In this document: positions 8,397-16,978 of the stretch, one piece after another
How the letters are laid out: each line of letters opens with the position of its first letter
Numbering within the stretch: position 1 is the stretch's first letter
Source: Hymenobacter cellulosivorans
Lineage (GTDB): Bacteria > Bacteroidota > Bacteroidia > Cytophagales > Hymenobacteraceae
NCBI RefSeq assembly: GCF_022919135.1
Contig: NZ_CP095049.1
Coordinates: forward strand, 2,980,501 to 3,044,500
Direction: 5' to 3'
Length of the DNA: 64,000 nucleotides
Notes under the pieces: generated by a model
What the model was told of the DNA's origin: nothing
Seen by the model: only the letters and a program-made list of their open reading frames with translations
Database searches by the model: none
Translations under genes and position numbers: made by a program

Positions 8397-8437
8397 AATG
8401 GTGAGATGGTGAAATAGGGAGTTGATGTTCAACAACG

Positions 8438-8602
8438 TCTGTCATTACGAGGCGCAGCCGAAGCAATCTGTCCTCTGAAATGTGCGGAGTGCTCATATGT
8501 GAAAAGCCCTTTCCTGTTTGCTACGGGAAAGGGCTTTCTGATAAAAGTTCGAGTCGTACTGCGCAGCGGAAGGATTGCCACGGCTGCGCCTCGCAAGGAC
8601 AC
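8438..8602. repeat. Composite palindromic intergenic element, copy B
   Basis: Begins TCTGTCATTACGAGGCGCAG, has a 15-bp AAAGCCCTTT hairpin at 8503-8537 and ends with an inverted copy of the start (CGGCTGCGCCTCGCAAGGAC at 8581-8600). The preceding 8397-8437 contains TGGTGAGATGGTGAAATAGG, like the bases before copy A. As with copy A it lies exactly between two convergent genes. Confidence 0.6.
8503..8537. terminator. Hairpin terminator inside copy B
   Basis: Stem 8503-8517 with 8523-8537 (15 bp, one wobble), loop TTGCT. It lies between the convergent LytTR and MocA-type genes. The T run is short on the + strand and longer on the - strand. Confidence 0.5.
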
Positions 8603-8615
8603 GGGGCTTGGTAGG

Positions 8616-9650
8616 CTACACTTTCACGGCTTTGCCGGTTTTGGCGGCTTCGTAGATGGCCATGATGTAGCGCACGTCCTTCAGGCCTTCCTCGCCGGGC
8701 GTTTTGGGCGTTTTGTTATGCAATACGCACTCGGCCATGTGGTCCAGCTCGGCGGCAAACTGGTTGCCTTCCTCAATTTCGGGCTCCTGGTTGCCCTCAT
8801 CGTCCCCGATTTTCATCGTGTGCTTCTTGTAGTCCGACAGCGGGTCGAGGTCGAGCCAGGCTTTGTCGCCGAACACCCGGCCGCGCTTGACTTCCGAGTA
8901 GCTGTAGGAGCTGGTGCAGGAAGCCAGCACACCGCTGGGGAAGCGCAGGGTGAAGTGGATGTTGTCCTCGACTTCGGCAAAGCGTGGGTCCGATTTGTCG
9001 CTGAATTCCTGGGCCGTGATTTCCACCGGCTCCTCGCCGCTGAGGTAGCGGGCCGCGTTAAGGGCGTAGATGCCAATGTCCATGAGGGAGCCACCACCCG
9101 CCAGCTTTTTGACCACCCGCCATGCGTCGGCCTGGTCTTCGGTGGGCTTCACGGGCCGGCCGTGGTCGGAGGTAATGGCTTTGATTTTACCTAACTCACC
9201 CTTGCGGATGCGGGCCATGGCGTCCAGGTTAAACGGCTCGAAATGGGCCCGGTAGGCAATCATCAGCTTCCGGTCGGCTTGCTGGCAGGCGGCAATCATC
9301 TTTTCGCAGTCTTCAACCGACGTAGCCATGGGCTTCTCGCACAGCACGTGCTTGCCCGCCTGCGCCGCCCGGATGGTAAACTCGGCGTGCATGGAGTTGG
9401 GCAGGATGATGTACACGATGTCGACGTCCGGATTGTCCTTAATAGAGTCGAAATTGTCGTAGCTGTACACGCTGGTTTCGGGCAACTCGTACTGGGCCGC
9501 CAGCTTTTGGGCCTTGTCGGGTGAGCCGCTGACCAAGGCTGCCAGGCGGGCGTGCTTGCAGGCTTTGAAATTGGGCATGATCTGCTCGGTGGCAAACTTG
9601 CCCAGGCCCACGATGGCAAAGCCGAGCTTGTCGGAAGTAGTTGATTTCAT
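8616..9650 (-). CDS. Gfo/Idh/MocA family oxidoreductase
   Basis: A 344-residue NAD(P)-dependent oxidoreductase. The N-terminal Rossmann fold starts KLGFAIVGLGKFATEQIMPN (G-x-G-x-x-A). The family signature HVLCEKPMA follows, with the catalytic Lys of E-K-P. The C-terminal alpha/beta domain contains GGGSLMDIGIYALNAARYLS, whose D-x-x-x-Y/H arrangement matches glucose-fructose oxidoreductase and sugar dehydrogenase relatives. No Tat or Sec signal is present, so it is cytoplasmic. Substrate is likely a sugar or inositol-type polyol, not determinable here. Monocistronic, with the copy B hairpin as probable terminator. Confidence 0.9.
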   Translation of the reverse strand: MKSTTSDKLGFAIVGLGKFATEQIMPNFKACKHARLAALVSGSPDKAQKLAAQYELPETSVYSYDNFDSIKDNPDVDIVYIILPNSMHAEFTIRAAQAGKHVLCEKPMATSVEDCEKMIAACQQADRKLMIAYRAHFEPFNLDAMARIRKGELGKIKAITSDHGRPVKPTEDQADAWRVVKKLAGGGSLMDIGIYALNAARYLSGEEPVEITAQEFSDKSDPRFAEVEDNIHFTLRFPSGVLASCTSSYSYSEVKRGRVFGDKAWLDLDPLSDYKKHTMKIGDDEGNQEPEIEEGNQFAAELDHMAECVLHNKTPKTPGEEGLKDVRYIMAIYEAAKTGKAVKV

Positions 9651-9719
9651 GATTTCGGATTGGAGTAGTAAAAGAATACCGCTGGTACTGGTCCAGGCTT
9701 CAGAGACGTGCCCGGCCGG

Positions 9720-10541
9720 CTACAAGGTCGGCAGCACCAGCACCGGCAGCTGGGTTTGGCGAATCATCTGGGCCGTGACGCTGCGGTGAAACAGCCGACC
9801 CAGCACGTTGTGCCGCCGGGCAATAAGTACCAGTACATCGGCGTGCGTTTCCCGCACAGCCTGCTCCAGGCCGCGCGGAATATCCAGGTTGCGCACTCCG
9901 TGGGTCGATACAGGGTGCTGCCCATCGGCCAGCAAACCGGCCCGCTGCACGCTGGCCAGGGCCGCGTGGCAGGAATCGTTGTCTTCGGGCTCGGCCACGT
10001 GTACGACTGTCACTGGGGTTTGCAGTGCGTTGAGCAGGCTCTGTACCGGCCGGGCAGAAGGGGCCAGTTGAAACGAATTGTTGTCGGCGGCCAGGACCAA
10101 ACGTTGCGGGAGCTGGTGCTGAGTAGTGGCCGGCACAATGAGCAGCGGGTACTGAATTTCGCTTAGCAAGTTGAGGGAAGTAGTACTGACGAGCTCGGCG
10201 GGCAGTTCCGCTGCACCGGGTCGTCCTAGCACCAGTAGCGCGGGTTGGTGCTGGGCCACTATTCCCCGAATGGCATTGGTAGAGCGGCCGGTCATCATGG
10301 CGGGCACGGCGGGCACGGACAGGCCCTGGATTCGCTCATCCAGCGCCAGCGCAATTTCGCTCTCACTGCGGTGGGGAATTTTGCCGGTAAAGGTTTCCGG
10401 GTCAAAAACCGAGGTGCGGTTTATATGCAGCAATACCAGGGGCAGCTGCAGGTGGGCCGCCAGGGTGGCCGCATACTGCAGGGCGGCATCGGCAGCGGGC
10501 GTAAAGTCGGTAAGTACAAGCAAAGGAGCAGGCATACGCAA
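9720..10541 (-). CDS. Universal stress protein, tandem UspA domains
   Basis: A 273-residue protein made of two UspA folds. The first runs from LLVLTDFTPAADAALQYAAT to about residue 145, with LLVLGRPGAAEL in place of the usual G-x-x-G ATP-loop spacing. The second runs from ~150 to the end, with VLVLIARRHNVLGRLFHRSV and a terminal QLPVLVLP. The second half keeps the G-(9x)-S/T-like phosphate-binding end (LGRLFHRSVT). Tandem UspA proteins are common in Hymenobacter-type genomes and are linked to general stress survival. Cytoplasmic; no operon partner. Confidence 0.88.
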   Translation of the reverse strand: MRMPAPLLVLTDFTPAADAALQYAATLAAHLQLPLVLLHINRTSVFDPETFTGKIPHRSESEIALALDERIQGLSVPAVPAMMTGRSTNAIRGIVAQHQPALLVLGRPGAAELPAELVSTTSLNLLSEIQYPLLIVPATTQHQLPQRLVLAADNNSFQLAPSARPVQSLLNALQTPVTVVHVAEPEDNDSCHAALASVQRAGLLADGQHPVSTHGVRNLDIPRGLEQAVRETHADVLVLIARRHNVLGRLFHRSVTAQMIRQTQLPVLVLPTL

Positions 10542-10720
10542 AAACGATTAGCAGGTGCGAGGCTTATATATACTACAGGCCAGCTAAGCTGTTGCCCAAG
10601 AGCCCATTTATCGGGCCGTATCGGCGGCAGTCCGATAGTATCAACCGCTTATAAAAGCTGCCGAAACAGCTGGTCGGCATAGCATTGCGTCCACGCGTAG
10701 TCGGGCATTTCGGGCAAGAA

Positions 10721-10756
10721 AAAAAGCCGTTCGAGCCAGCGGCTGAACGGCTTTTT
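10721..10756 (-). terminator. Rho-independent terminator
   Basis: 12-bp stem (10721-10732 with 10745-10756) that continues inside its own loop through AGCC/GGCT pairing. The A run on the + side becomes a U run for - strand transcripts, so it ends the two-gene unit 11613-10811. Confidence 0.8.
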
Positions 10757-10810
10757 AAGGTTGCAAAGGTCTGGTCAACCGGGAGATATTCCCCAGTAGC
10801 CTGCCAGCAA

Positions 10811-11089
10811 TTAGCGGTTGTTGTCGTTGTCGAAGTTGTTATTCGACTCGATAATGATATTGTCCCGCTGGTCGCCGGTGCCGGCCAGGTCGCCGGTAGC
10901 ACCCGGTACGGTCGTGTCGTCCGGAATACCCATAGTTTCCTGCTCCAATTGGGCAGAAGTGTCCAATGTGCCTTCCTCGTCGCGCTTGTAGTTATACAGC
11001 TCGTCGTGGTGCTTTTGCTGCTCGGGGCTCATTTTGCCGCCATCCGACTGTGGTTCGTTGGCGTCAGCTGATTTCTTGTTCGTAGCCAT
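10811..11089 (-). CDS. Small disordered hydrophilic protein
   Basis: A 92-residue protein with no predicted fold. It is rich in Asp, Asn, Gln, Thr and Lys, has almost no hydrophobic clusters, and ends in an Asn/Asp-rich tail (NNNFDNDNNR). Starts MATNKKSADANEPQSDGGKM. No signal peptide. It lies 14 bp downstream of an equally polar 169-residue protein and is followed by a strong terminator, so the two form a small operon. I do not recognise either. Such compositions resemble desiccation or stress hydrophilins, but that is analogy only. Confidence 0.6.
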   Translation of the reverse strand: MATNKKSADANEPQSDGGKMSPEQQKHHDELYNYKRDEEGTLDTSAQLEQETMGIPDDTTVPGATGDLAGTGDQRDNIIIESNNNFDNDNNR

Positions 11090-11103
11090 TGCAAGGAGGG
11101 TGC

Positions 11104-11613
11104 TTAGTTCAACGTCGAGTCGTTTGGATCTTCGGGACCGGTGCTGCGGTTGGCCGGCTCGTTGGTTGCCCAGTTGCGGGTGCCGCTGCCGTAGCGTGGG
11201 TCATCTTCCTTATTAGCTTCCCGGCGTACCTGGTCGTCCGAGTCCAGGTTCTGAAGTACGGTGCCGGTAGCGCGGTTTTGCGGGGCAGCACCCCGCTGGT
11301 CAGACTCAGTTACGTTGGGAGCCGCTACGCCACCGGGGTTATTGCCGGCCGGGTGCGAGTAGGCATCCTGGCCGTTAATAGCCGGAGCGGTAGTATTCGA
11401 AACGCCGCCAAACTCGCCGTACGCGGGGGTATTGCTGGCAAAGGTGTTAGGCTTGGGGCTGGCGGGCACGTCCTGGCCGTTTTCGGCGGTAGCGCCGGCC
11501 CGCATAGCGCCTTCCTGGTGGTTTTCGGGGCCCTGGTTGTTGATTTTATCCTTACGGAACTCGCTGAACTCGTCCGGATTATCGTTGCTGCCGTCGTTGG
11601 GATGATTTTGCAT
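11104..11613 (-). CDS. Disordered hydrophilic protein, 169 aa
   Basis: A 169-residue product dominated by Asn, Gly, Pro, Ala, Asp and Glu, without signal peptide, TM segment or Cys. The N-terminus reads MQNHPNDGSNDNPDEFSEFR. Middle segments contain repeated N-T-P/A-P motifs, and the C-terminus is acidic and polar (RSTGPEDPNDSTLN). It is probably intrinsically disordered and cytoplasmic. It is the first gene of the pair with 10811-11089, and both share the polar bias and a run of D/N near the end. No homologous family recognised. The alternative, a chance frame, is less likely because wobble positions look like those of true genes nearby. Confidence 0.55.
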   Translation of the reverse strand: MQNHPNDGSNDNPDEFSEFRKDKINNQGPENHQEGAMRAGATAENGQDVPASPKPNTFASNTPAYGEFGGVSNTTAPAINGQDAYSHPAGNNPGGVAAPNVTESDQRGAAPQNRATGTVLQNLDSDDQVRREANKEDDPRYGSGTRNWATNEPANRSTGPEDPNDSTLN

Positions 11614-11857
11614 GGCGGAAAGAGAGTAGTTACGGTGGTGGGCACCTATAGCGGTGCGCTAGCCTTGTGTACGCAGCCGCGCCGGATTTGGCTACGGCCC
11701 GGGCAAAATCAGCGGCCGGGCTACCCGTCGAGCTCGTTGCGGGTGCTAGTCTTGAGCTTGCGGTAACTAGGTGCCGATTTCGGGGGCGCCAAATGCCTAC
11801 TCCCCGCGGCAACTTGCGTATGCAGCCTGTTTACCACTGCTTCCGCATCCTGATCCT

Positions 11858-12136
11858 ATGAAACCCAACATCACCCATAACGAAGAAGAGCAGACGTTTT
11901 ACGCCTCCACCCAGGGCTACGAATCGGAGCTGGCCTACAGCCGTCCCAGCGACACCGTCATTGATTTTACCCACACGTTCGTGGACGAAAATCTGCGCGG
12001 GCAAGGCGTGGGAGAGGCGCTGGCCGTGGCCGGGCTGCAATACGCCCGCGACCAGCAGTTACGCATCAAAACCAGCTGTGCCTTTATGCAAGCCTACGTG
12101 CAGCGCCACCCCGAATACCAGAGCATGCAGGCCTAA
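11858..12136 (+). CDS. GNAT-like N-acetyltransferase (YjdJ/GTLF type)
   Basis: A 92-residue small acetyltransferase. The ATG at 11858 starts MKPNITHNEEEQTFYASTQG; the upstream in-frame extension is unlikely. The acetyl-CoA loop is visible in TFVDENLRGQGVGEALAVAG (motif Q/R-x-x-G-x-G/A), followed by helix residues and CAFMQAYVQRHPEYQ. This is the DUF4442-sized Gcn5-related family seen in E. coli YjdJ, about 90 residues long, so the gene is full length. Substrate unknown. Stands alone; diverges from the hydrophilin-like pair across a 240-bp promoter region. Confidence 0.82.
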   Translation: MKPNITHNEEEQTFYASTQGYESELAYSRPSDTVIDFTHTFVDENLRGQGVGEALAVAGLQYARDQQLRIKTSCAFMQAYVQRHPEYQSMQA

Positions 12137-12189
12137 GCAACCCCCTGGCTGGTAGCGGACTCCCAAAATCGGGTGAGCTGAGCCGCTAG

Positions 12190-12615
12190 CTAGGCGTTTT
12201 GCTGCAGCCAGGCATCGGCGGCATTTTCCGTGGGGAAGTGGCGAAAGGCCAGAGCCGAGGGCGCACCCAGACTCACGGCCTGCGAAGCCAGCCGCGCCAT
12301 GGGGCTGTGGCTTTCCACAATGGCGCAGTGACTGTAGCCCGCTTCCCGCACGCAGCCCGGAATCCAGTCGGTAGAAAGCCACTGCTGCACGGCCACCGGT
12401 ATCAGGGGCCGGTTGTGGTGAATGCTCATCGTTTTGCCCGTCCGGAAATGCCTCATGCCCTGCCGAACCTGTAGGTAGGCAGTGCGCAGCTCCTCATCGG
12501 TGCCGCCCGCGCTGGTCCAGCGCAGGCGCAGATACCCGGTCGCGTCATAGCTTAGCTGTAGGGCTGGGTTGGCAAAGTAGAGGGTTTCGCTGGGCGTAAG
12601 AATGGGCATAAACAT
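12190..12615 (-). CDS. SpoIIAA/STAS-like hypothetical protein
   Basis: A 141-residue protein opening MFMPILTPSETLYFANPALQ and then LSYDATGYLRLRW, ending with a helix AFRHFPTENAADAWLQQ. The layout (beta-rich N-term with E-x-L-Y and L-x-x-S-Y-D, W-x-x-x-G/D core, C-terminal helix with D/N-A-x-x-W-L) is shared with 17513-17950, and both resemble the SpoIIAA-like/STAS fold. Function unknown; related proteins are multicopy in Hymenobacter-type genomes. No signal peptide. Start could be the Met at 12609. Confidence 0.6.
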   Translation of the reverse strand: MFMPILTPSETLYFANPALQLSYDATGYLRLRWTSAGGTDEELRTAYLQVRQGMRHFRTGKTMSIHHNRPLIPVAVQQWLSTDWIPGCVREAGYSHCAIVESHSPMARLASQAVSLGAPSALAFRHFPTENAADAWLQQNA

Positions 12616-12808
12616 AGGAAGGCAAGCGGCTTTTCACTTCCCCGAAACACGACGATTTCGCCGGTCGGGCCAGCAAATCCGCTGCCGGAGCACCTGCAAA
12701 AATACGCCGGTCCGGCGAGATATCCGTGTCCGGCAGGTTATTTCGGCCCGGTGCAGGTCAATTCCCAACGGGCCAGACCACGTAAGGGCAAACCAGCAGT
12801 TAACCCAG

Positions 12809-12846
12809 AAAAAAGCCTTGGCTTCCAAAGAGGCCAAGGCTTTTTT
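12809..12846 (-). terminator. Rho-independent terminator of endonuclease gene
   Basis: 14-bp perfect stem (12809-12822 with 12833-12846) ending in T6/A6 runs; 19 bp beyond the stop of the gene ending at 12865. Because both sides carry A/T runs it could also stop transcripts from the other strand. Confidence 0.85.
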
Positions 12847-12864
12847 GAATCTGGTAGCAGCTAC

Positions 12865-15174
12865 TTAGGGCTGTACTACGGCGCGGCTGGTGTAAATAGT
12901 GCCATCCAGGGCTACCTGCACGGTGTAGAGGCCGGCGGGCAGGCTGCGCACATCCAGGGTGGCCTCGGTGCTACCACCCAGCGTCTGCTGGCGGGTGAGC
13001 ACCTGCTGGCCCAGAGTGTTGAGCAACGTGATGGTGGCCTTGCTGCGAGCGGCGGCCTCGGGCAGGCGCACGTGCAGCAACTGCGTGGTAGGCGTGGGAT
13101 ATACTTCCAGCTTGTTGGTTACTACCGGAGCTTTGGTGCTCAGAAGGAAGCAAGCCGAAGCGTGGCCGCCCAGGTTCGACGTTACATCGGCGCCCTTGGC
13201 TTCCCAGGTAGCCGCCCCGCGCGACCAGCGGGCTTCACCCTGCGACGCGGTTGTTTTACGCACCAGGGTGTTGTCGGTGGTGGTACCTCCGCCGGGAATA
13301 ACCCAGCCGGTAGCGGCCGGCCGCTGCCCGATTACGCCAATGACGTCGAGCGTATCGGTGCCGTCGAACAGGCCAATGGCGTCATCTCCGTTGAAGAAGG
13401 TCACACTTGAGGTAATGTTGGCCAGGGCCAGGATGGCTGGCGAGGAAGTGGGGTTGGCAATAATATACACGCCGCCGGGCGCAATACTGCCCGACAGAGC
13501 CTGGGTCGTTGGCGTAGTGGAGCCATTAGCAAACAGGTCCACGCGCATACCAGTCAGCTCGACGGTAAACGGCGACGGGTTGAAGATTTCCAGCACCTTG
13601 TTGTTGCCGCTGCTGGCCTCCACGTATTCCGAGAAGAAGAGCTTGGTGCAGGGCGCGCCGCCGGGAACCTGGTCGTCGTTGGTGATGGTAAAGGTATGGG
13701 CGCCGGGGTTGCCGATTACAGCCCCGTCAGAAGGCGTGCCCAGCGTCAGGTACACTGTTTCGCTGGCCTCGGGCGTCACATCGCCGTTCACCGTAATGGT
13801 CACGGGCAGCGTTTGGTTGGTCTGGCCAGCGGCGAAACGCAGCGCGGTGGTGTTCAGAATATAATCCGTTGCATTGGCGCTGGTCGAGGCGGCCACTACG
13901 TTGACGGGTACCGTTACGGCGGCAGCATTGGCCGAGCCGGTCAGGGTCACGTTCACGGTATAGGTTTGGGTGCCGCTGTTGCCTTCCAGAATAGAGCCGG
14001 CAGCCGAGGCAAACTTCACCGTGGTGGGCTCCCCGTCGTCGTTGGTAATCACCAGGGAATGGGTGGAGGCGCTGCCGGTGCTGCTGCCGCTACTGGGGCT
14101 GCTCAGCCGGAGCTGCACTACCTCGTCGGCTTCAGACTTGGTGTCGCCGTTTATGGTTACCGTGACAGGCTTGGACGTTTCACCCGCCACGAAGGTCAGG
14201 GTCTGGGTCGTGAAGGTGTAGTCTTCGGGGCTCAGGGCTGAGGAATTGGCGGCATCCGCGCCGACTTGCACCGTGATGGTCGAGGTAGGAGCGGGGTCCA
14301 CGCTAATGGTGGTGGTGTAGGTCTTCGTGCCGCTGTTGCCTTCCAGAATGGAGCCGGTAGCAGTAGCAAAGGCGAAGGTAGGCTGGGCAATCAGGCCGTA
14401 GGCGCGGGCTACCAGCTCGGGGTAGGCAATGTAGGGGTTGAAGTTGCCCTGGCTTTTGGCCGTGCGGCGGTTCCGCTCCCGCTCATGCGCATCTACCGGG
14501 TCGGCCAGGTGCCAGCGGTACAGCGTTTGCAGATCAGCCAGGCCGGTAATTACGTCTTTGCCCGCATCAAAGGTCTGGCCCTGATGCATGGTGTAGAAGT
14601 AGAAAGCGCAGCGGGCCACGTTGCCCTTATGGTCTTCGCGGGGCTCAAACAGCGGTCCGCTGTCTTCACTCCACTCGTCGATGTTGCTGGTGGGAATGGT
14701 CGACTGGCTGGTCGTGTTGCGCATCCAGATTTTGGTCTGGCTGTCGGGCACGTCGGCAAACATGTCGCTGCCGCGGTTCGAGTTCCACTGGGTGTAGGTC
14801 GGGAACAGGTGGTGAATGTCGGATTTCATCCGGCTCACCTCGTTAAACCACGACTGCGGAATGGTGTGCTCACAGTTGATCAAGCCCACGCCACCGGTGC
14901 TGGTAGCCGTCGAGTCGATGGTCTTGGGCACGGAGTAGCCCGAGTACACGCAGGTCAGGCGGCCGTCGAACACGTCCACGTAGTTGTACATTTTGCCGCG
15001 GGCCTGGTCGTAACCCAGGTCGATACGCTTACCGTCGTACCAGTTGGCGCGCAGCCAGTCTTTCAGCTGTTGCCCCTGCAGGTTGGTCGGAGGAGCCGCG
15101 GGCATTACCTGCGCCGTTACGGCCGTACTCAGACTCATTGCAGCGGCCACAGCCCATGCGAATAGGTGTTTCAT
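12865..15174 (-). CDS. Secreted endonuclease I with Calx-beta, lamin-tail and T9SS domains
   Basis: A 769-residue exported nuclease. Signal peptide MKHLFAWAVAAAMSLSTAVT. Residues ~30-260 form an EndA/NucM-type endonuclease I domain, with INCEHTIPQSWF (the H-x-x-P-x-S-W motif of the beta-beta-alpha-Me fold) and SDIHHLFPTYTQWNSNRG. Two Calx-beta domains follow (each with ILEGNSGT(K/Q)TYT and a closing TNDD), then a lamin-tail-like domain (CTKLFFSEYVEASSGNNKVL). A T9SS type A sorting domain closes it (EVYPTPTTQLLHVRLP to SRAVVQP). The product should be a cell-surface or extracellular nonspecific DNase/RNase, useful for scavenging nucleic acids. Monocistronic with its own terminator. Confidence 0.92.
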   Translation of the reverse strand: MKHLFAWAVAAAMSLSTAVTAQVMPAAPPTNLQGQQLKDWLRANWYDGKRIDLGYDQARGKMYNYVDVFDGRLTCVYSGYSVPKTIDSTATSTGGVGLINCEHTIPQSWFNEVSRMKSDIHHLFPTYTQWNSNRGSDMFADVPDSQTKIWMRNTTSQSTIPTSNIDEWSEDSGPLFEPREDHKGNVARCAFYFYTMHQGQTFDAGKDVITGLADLQTLYRWHLADPVDAHERERNRRTAKSQGNFNPYIAYPELVARAYGLIAQPTFAFATATGSILEGNSGTKTYTTTISVDPAPTSTITVQVGADAANSSALSPEDYTFTTQTLTFVAGETSKPVTVTINGDTKSEADEVVQLRLSSPSSGSSTGSASTHSLVITNDDGEPTTVKFASAAGSILEGNSGTQTYTVNVTLTGSANAAAVTVPVNVVAASTSANATDYILNTTALRFAAGQTNQTLPVTITVNGDVTPEASETVYLTLGTPSDGAVIGNPGAHTFTITNDDQVPGGAPCTKLFFSEYVEASSGNNKVLEIFNPSPFTVELTGMRVDLFANGSTTPTTQALSGSIAPGGVYIIANPTSSPAILALANITSSVTFFNGDDAIGLFDGTDTLDVIGVIGQRPAATGWVIPGGGTTTDNTLVRKTTASQGEARWSRGAATWEAKGADVTSNLGGHASACFLLSTKAPVVTNKLEVYPTPTTQLLHVRLPEAAARSKATITLLNTLGQQVLTRQQTLGGSTEATLDVRSLPAGLYTVQVALDGTIYTSRAVVQP

Positions 15175-15287
15175 GCGAAGATGGAAGAAGGAAATAGAAC
15201 GGAAACAGAATGAGGAAAATCAAATATCCGAAAATCATTCGGTAGCCCTGGCGTTTTATTGCTATTCCAGAGGGAGCTGTAAGCACA

Positions 15288-15319
15288 AAAAGGCCCGCAG
15301 AATAATCTACGGGCCTTTT
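15288..15319 (-). terminator. Rho-independent terminator of fasciclin gene
   Basis: AAAAGGCCCG pairs with CGGGCCTTTT, extended by AGA/TCT, short ATAA loop. U run on the - strand. It follows the fasciclin gene ending at 15409 by 90 bp. Confidence 0.75.
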
Positions 15320-15408
15320 CCTGGAAAAAGAAGGCTTCCTGCTGCTGGAAAAGTTAATAACTGCTTAACCGGCAGCCAGCTGAATACCCTGCGGCGGCAG
15401 CTGGCGGC

Positions 15409-16116
15409 CTATTTGGTCGGCATCAGTACCGTGTCGATGACGTGGGTAACGCCGTTGCTGGACAGCACGTCGGGAATAGTTACGGTAGCGGTGCCGCCCC
15501 GCACGTCGCGCAACAGCACGGTGTTGCCCTTGCGCGCCACCGTAAGGGTTTCGCCTTCCACCGTGGTCAGTTGCTGCCCGTCCTTGAGGTCATTGGCCAG
15601 CAGGCGCCCCGATACGACGTGATAGGCGAGGATGGTGCTGAGCCGCTGCTTGTTTTCGGGCAGTAATAAGGTGGTAACCGTGCCGGCGGGCAGCTTGTCG
15701 AAGGCCGCGTTGGTGGGCGCAAAAACGGTTACCGGTCCCGGCCCCTTGAGGGTTTCGACCAAGCCGCCGGCCCGCAGGGCCGATACCAGCGTGGTGTGGT
15801 CGGTAGAATTCACGGCGTTGGCCACAATGTCCTGATCGGGCATCATCAGGTTGCCACCCACCACCACGCCGGGCGTTATCTTGAGGGCCGTGGGCTTGGT
15901 TTTGGCCTTGAGCTTGCTGCCGTTTGTGGCCTTGCCCTTCACCTTGGCTTTTCCATCGGGGGCTACTTTGGTCTTGGTCATCGTGCCGCCCTGCCGGACC
16001 TTGGCCTTGTTGGCATCCACCTTTGACTTTAAGGGTTGGGAACTTTGGGCGGTAGCACGCGGGCTCGTGATAAAGCAAAGGGCCAGGGTAAGATTCAGGA
16101 GCAGAAGTTTGAGCAT
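15409..16116 (-). CDS. Fasciclin (FAS1) domain-containing protein
   Basis: A 235-residue exported protein. Signal peptide MLKLLLLNLTLALCFITSPR. Residues 25-80 are a Lys/Thr-rich linker with repeated K-(A/V)-K units. Residues ~95-233 are one FAS1 domain, with VFAPTNAAFDKLPAGTVTTL and the H2 motif LAYHVVSGRLL, ending in VIDTVLMPTK. FAS1 domains mediate adhesion or act as periplasmic/cell-surface modules. No sorting domain or lipobox is present, so it is probably periplasmic or secreted. Length matches single-FAS1 proteins of the phylum. Confidence 0.9.
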   Translation of the reverse strand: MLKLLLLNLTLALCFITSPRATAQSSQPLKSKVDANKAKVRQGGTMTKTKVAPDGKAKVKGKATNGSKLKAKTKPTALKITPGVVVGGNLMMPDQDIVANAVNSTDHTTLVSALRAGGLVETLKGPGPVTVFAPTNAAFDKLPAGTVTTLLLPENKQRLSTILAYHVVSGRLLANDLKDGQQLTTVEGETLTVARKGNTVLLRDVRGGTATVTIPDVLSSNGVTHVIDTVLMPTK

Positions 16117-16230
16117 CGGATAGAATAGGTTAGCAGCCCGCTATACGGACCCGTCCCGTCAAAGATAGGTTCAGAGCCTGTTTTACGGTTGAGCTCGTCC
16201 AGTAACGCACAGAACAATTCCTGGAAACGG

Positions 16231-16647
16231 CTAGCCCCAAATGAGCACCAGCGTGCCAATGATAATAAGGGCGGCCCCAAATGCCACGGGCACAGTCAGC
16301 TTCTCGCCCAGAAAAACAACCGACAGCATGATGGCCAGTGCTACGCTCAGCTTATCCACGGGCGCCACCTGCGACACCCGGCCCAGCTGTAGGGCCCGGA
16401 AGTAAAATATCCACGACAGGCCCGTTGCTCCGCCCGACAAAGCCAGGAACAGCCAGTTGCGCGGGGTAAGAGTGCCCAGCTCGGCCAGACTGCCCTTGGC
16501 GGCCACGATACCCCAGGCTACCAGCAGAATTACCAGCGTCCGGATGGCCGTCGCCAGATCTGAATTGACGCCCTTGATACCTACTTTGGCCAGTACGGCA
16601 GTGAGGGCCGCAAAGCTGGCCGAGAGAAGGGCGTAAAACCACCACAT
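16231..16647 (-). CDS. Small EamA-type transporter, single domain
   Basis: A 138-residue inner-membrane protein from the ATG at 16647 (MWWFYALLSASFAALTAVLA). Four to five hydrophobic helices cover nearly the whole length, with internal P-x-x-W (LTPRNWLFLALSGGATGLSW) and a terminal helix FGAALIIIGTLVLIWG. It corresponds to one EamA repeat, the half-size form that functions as a dimer. Substrate unknown. Full length for this subfamily. The in-frame upstream region (to 16707) is not hydrophobic and is excluded. Confidence 0.85.
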   Translation of the reverse strand: MWWFYALLSASFAALTAVLAKVGIKGVNSDLATAIRTLVILLVAWGIVAAKGSLAELGTLTPRNWLFLALSGGATGLSWIFYFRALQLGRVSQVAPVDKLSVALAIMLSVVFLGEKLTVPVAFGAALIIIGTLVLIWG

Positions 16648-16978
16648 GCGAAAAATTATATATTCACCAAGACTAGGCTTTTGGCTGTAGCCTGCCCGAC
16701 CGTCCATTGATAAAGTGGCTGTGTTTGGTAAGATTCGACCAGCTTCTAAAAAGCTATTAGCTGTAAATCCATGTCACAATTTGATAACATTAGTACTTTG
16801 TCAGCTGTGGATACGGCTGATAATAGCGCTGTTCAGGTGGAATAAAGCATTCTGTCTTGCTTTGTTGCGTGTCACAATTGCCAATAAATTTTCCTTTCTA
16901 TCGGGCTAAAAGTCGGCAATCTTGGAAGCGTTCTAAGCTACTTTTCTCCCCCAGTAGCCTCTTTAAAAGACGACTGCC
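16648..16978. other. Intergenic region, divergent promoters
   Basis: 331 bp, more AT-rich than the flanking genes, between a - strand and a + strand gene, so it should hold both promoters. It contains two exact copies of TGTCACAATT, at 16772-16781 and 16870-16879, 98 bp apart in the same orientation. No clear -33/-7 pair, RNA gene or coding frame with support. Confidence 0.5.

Noticed and set aside
10573..10902. 109-codon - frame, Thr/Ser-rich
   Set aside because: Runs through a strong terminator and overlaps the end of the 10811 gene in another frame.
16715..16909. 64-codon + frame with hydrophobic centre in the 16.6-17.0 kb intergenic region
   Set aside because: GTG start, no family, lies in an AT-rich promoter region.
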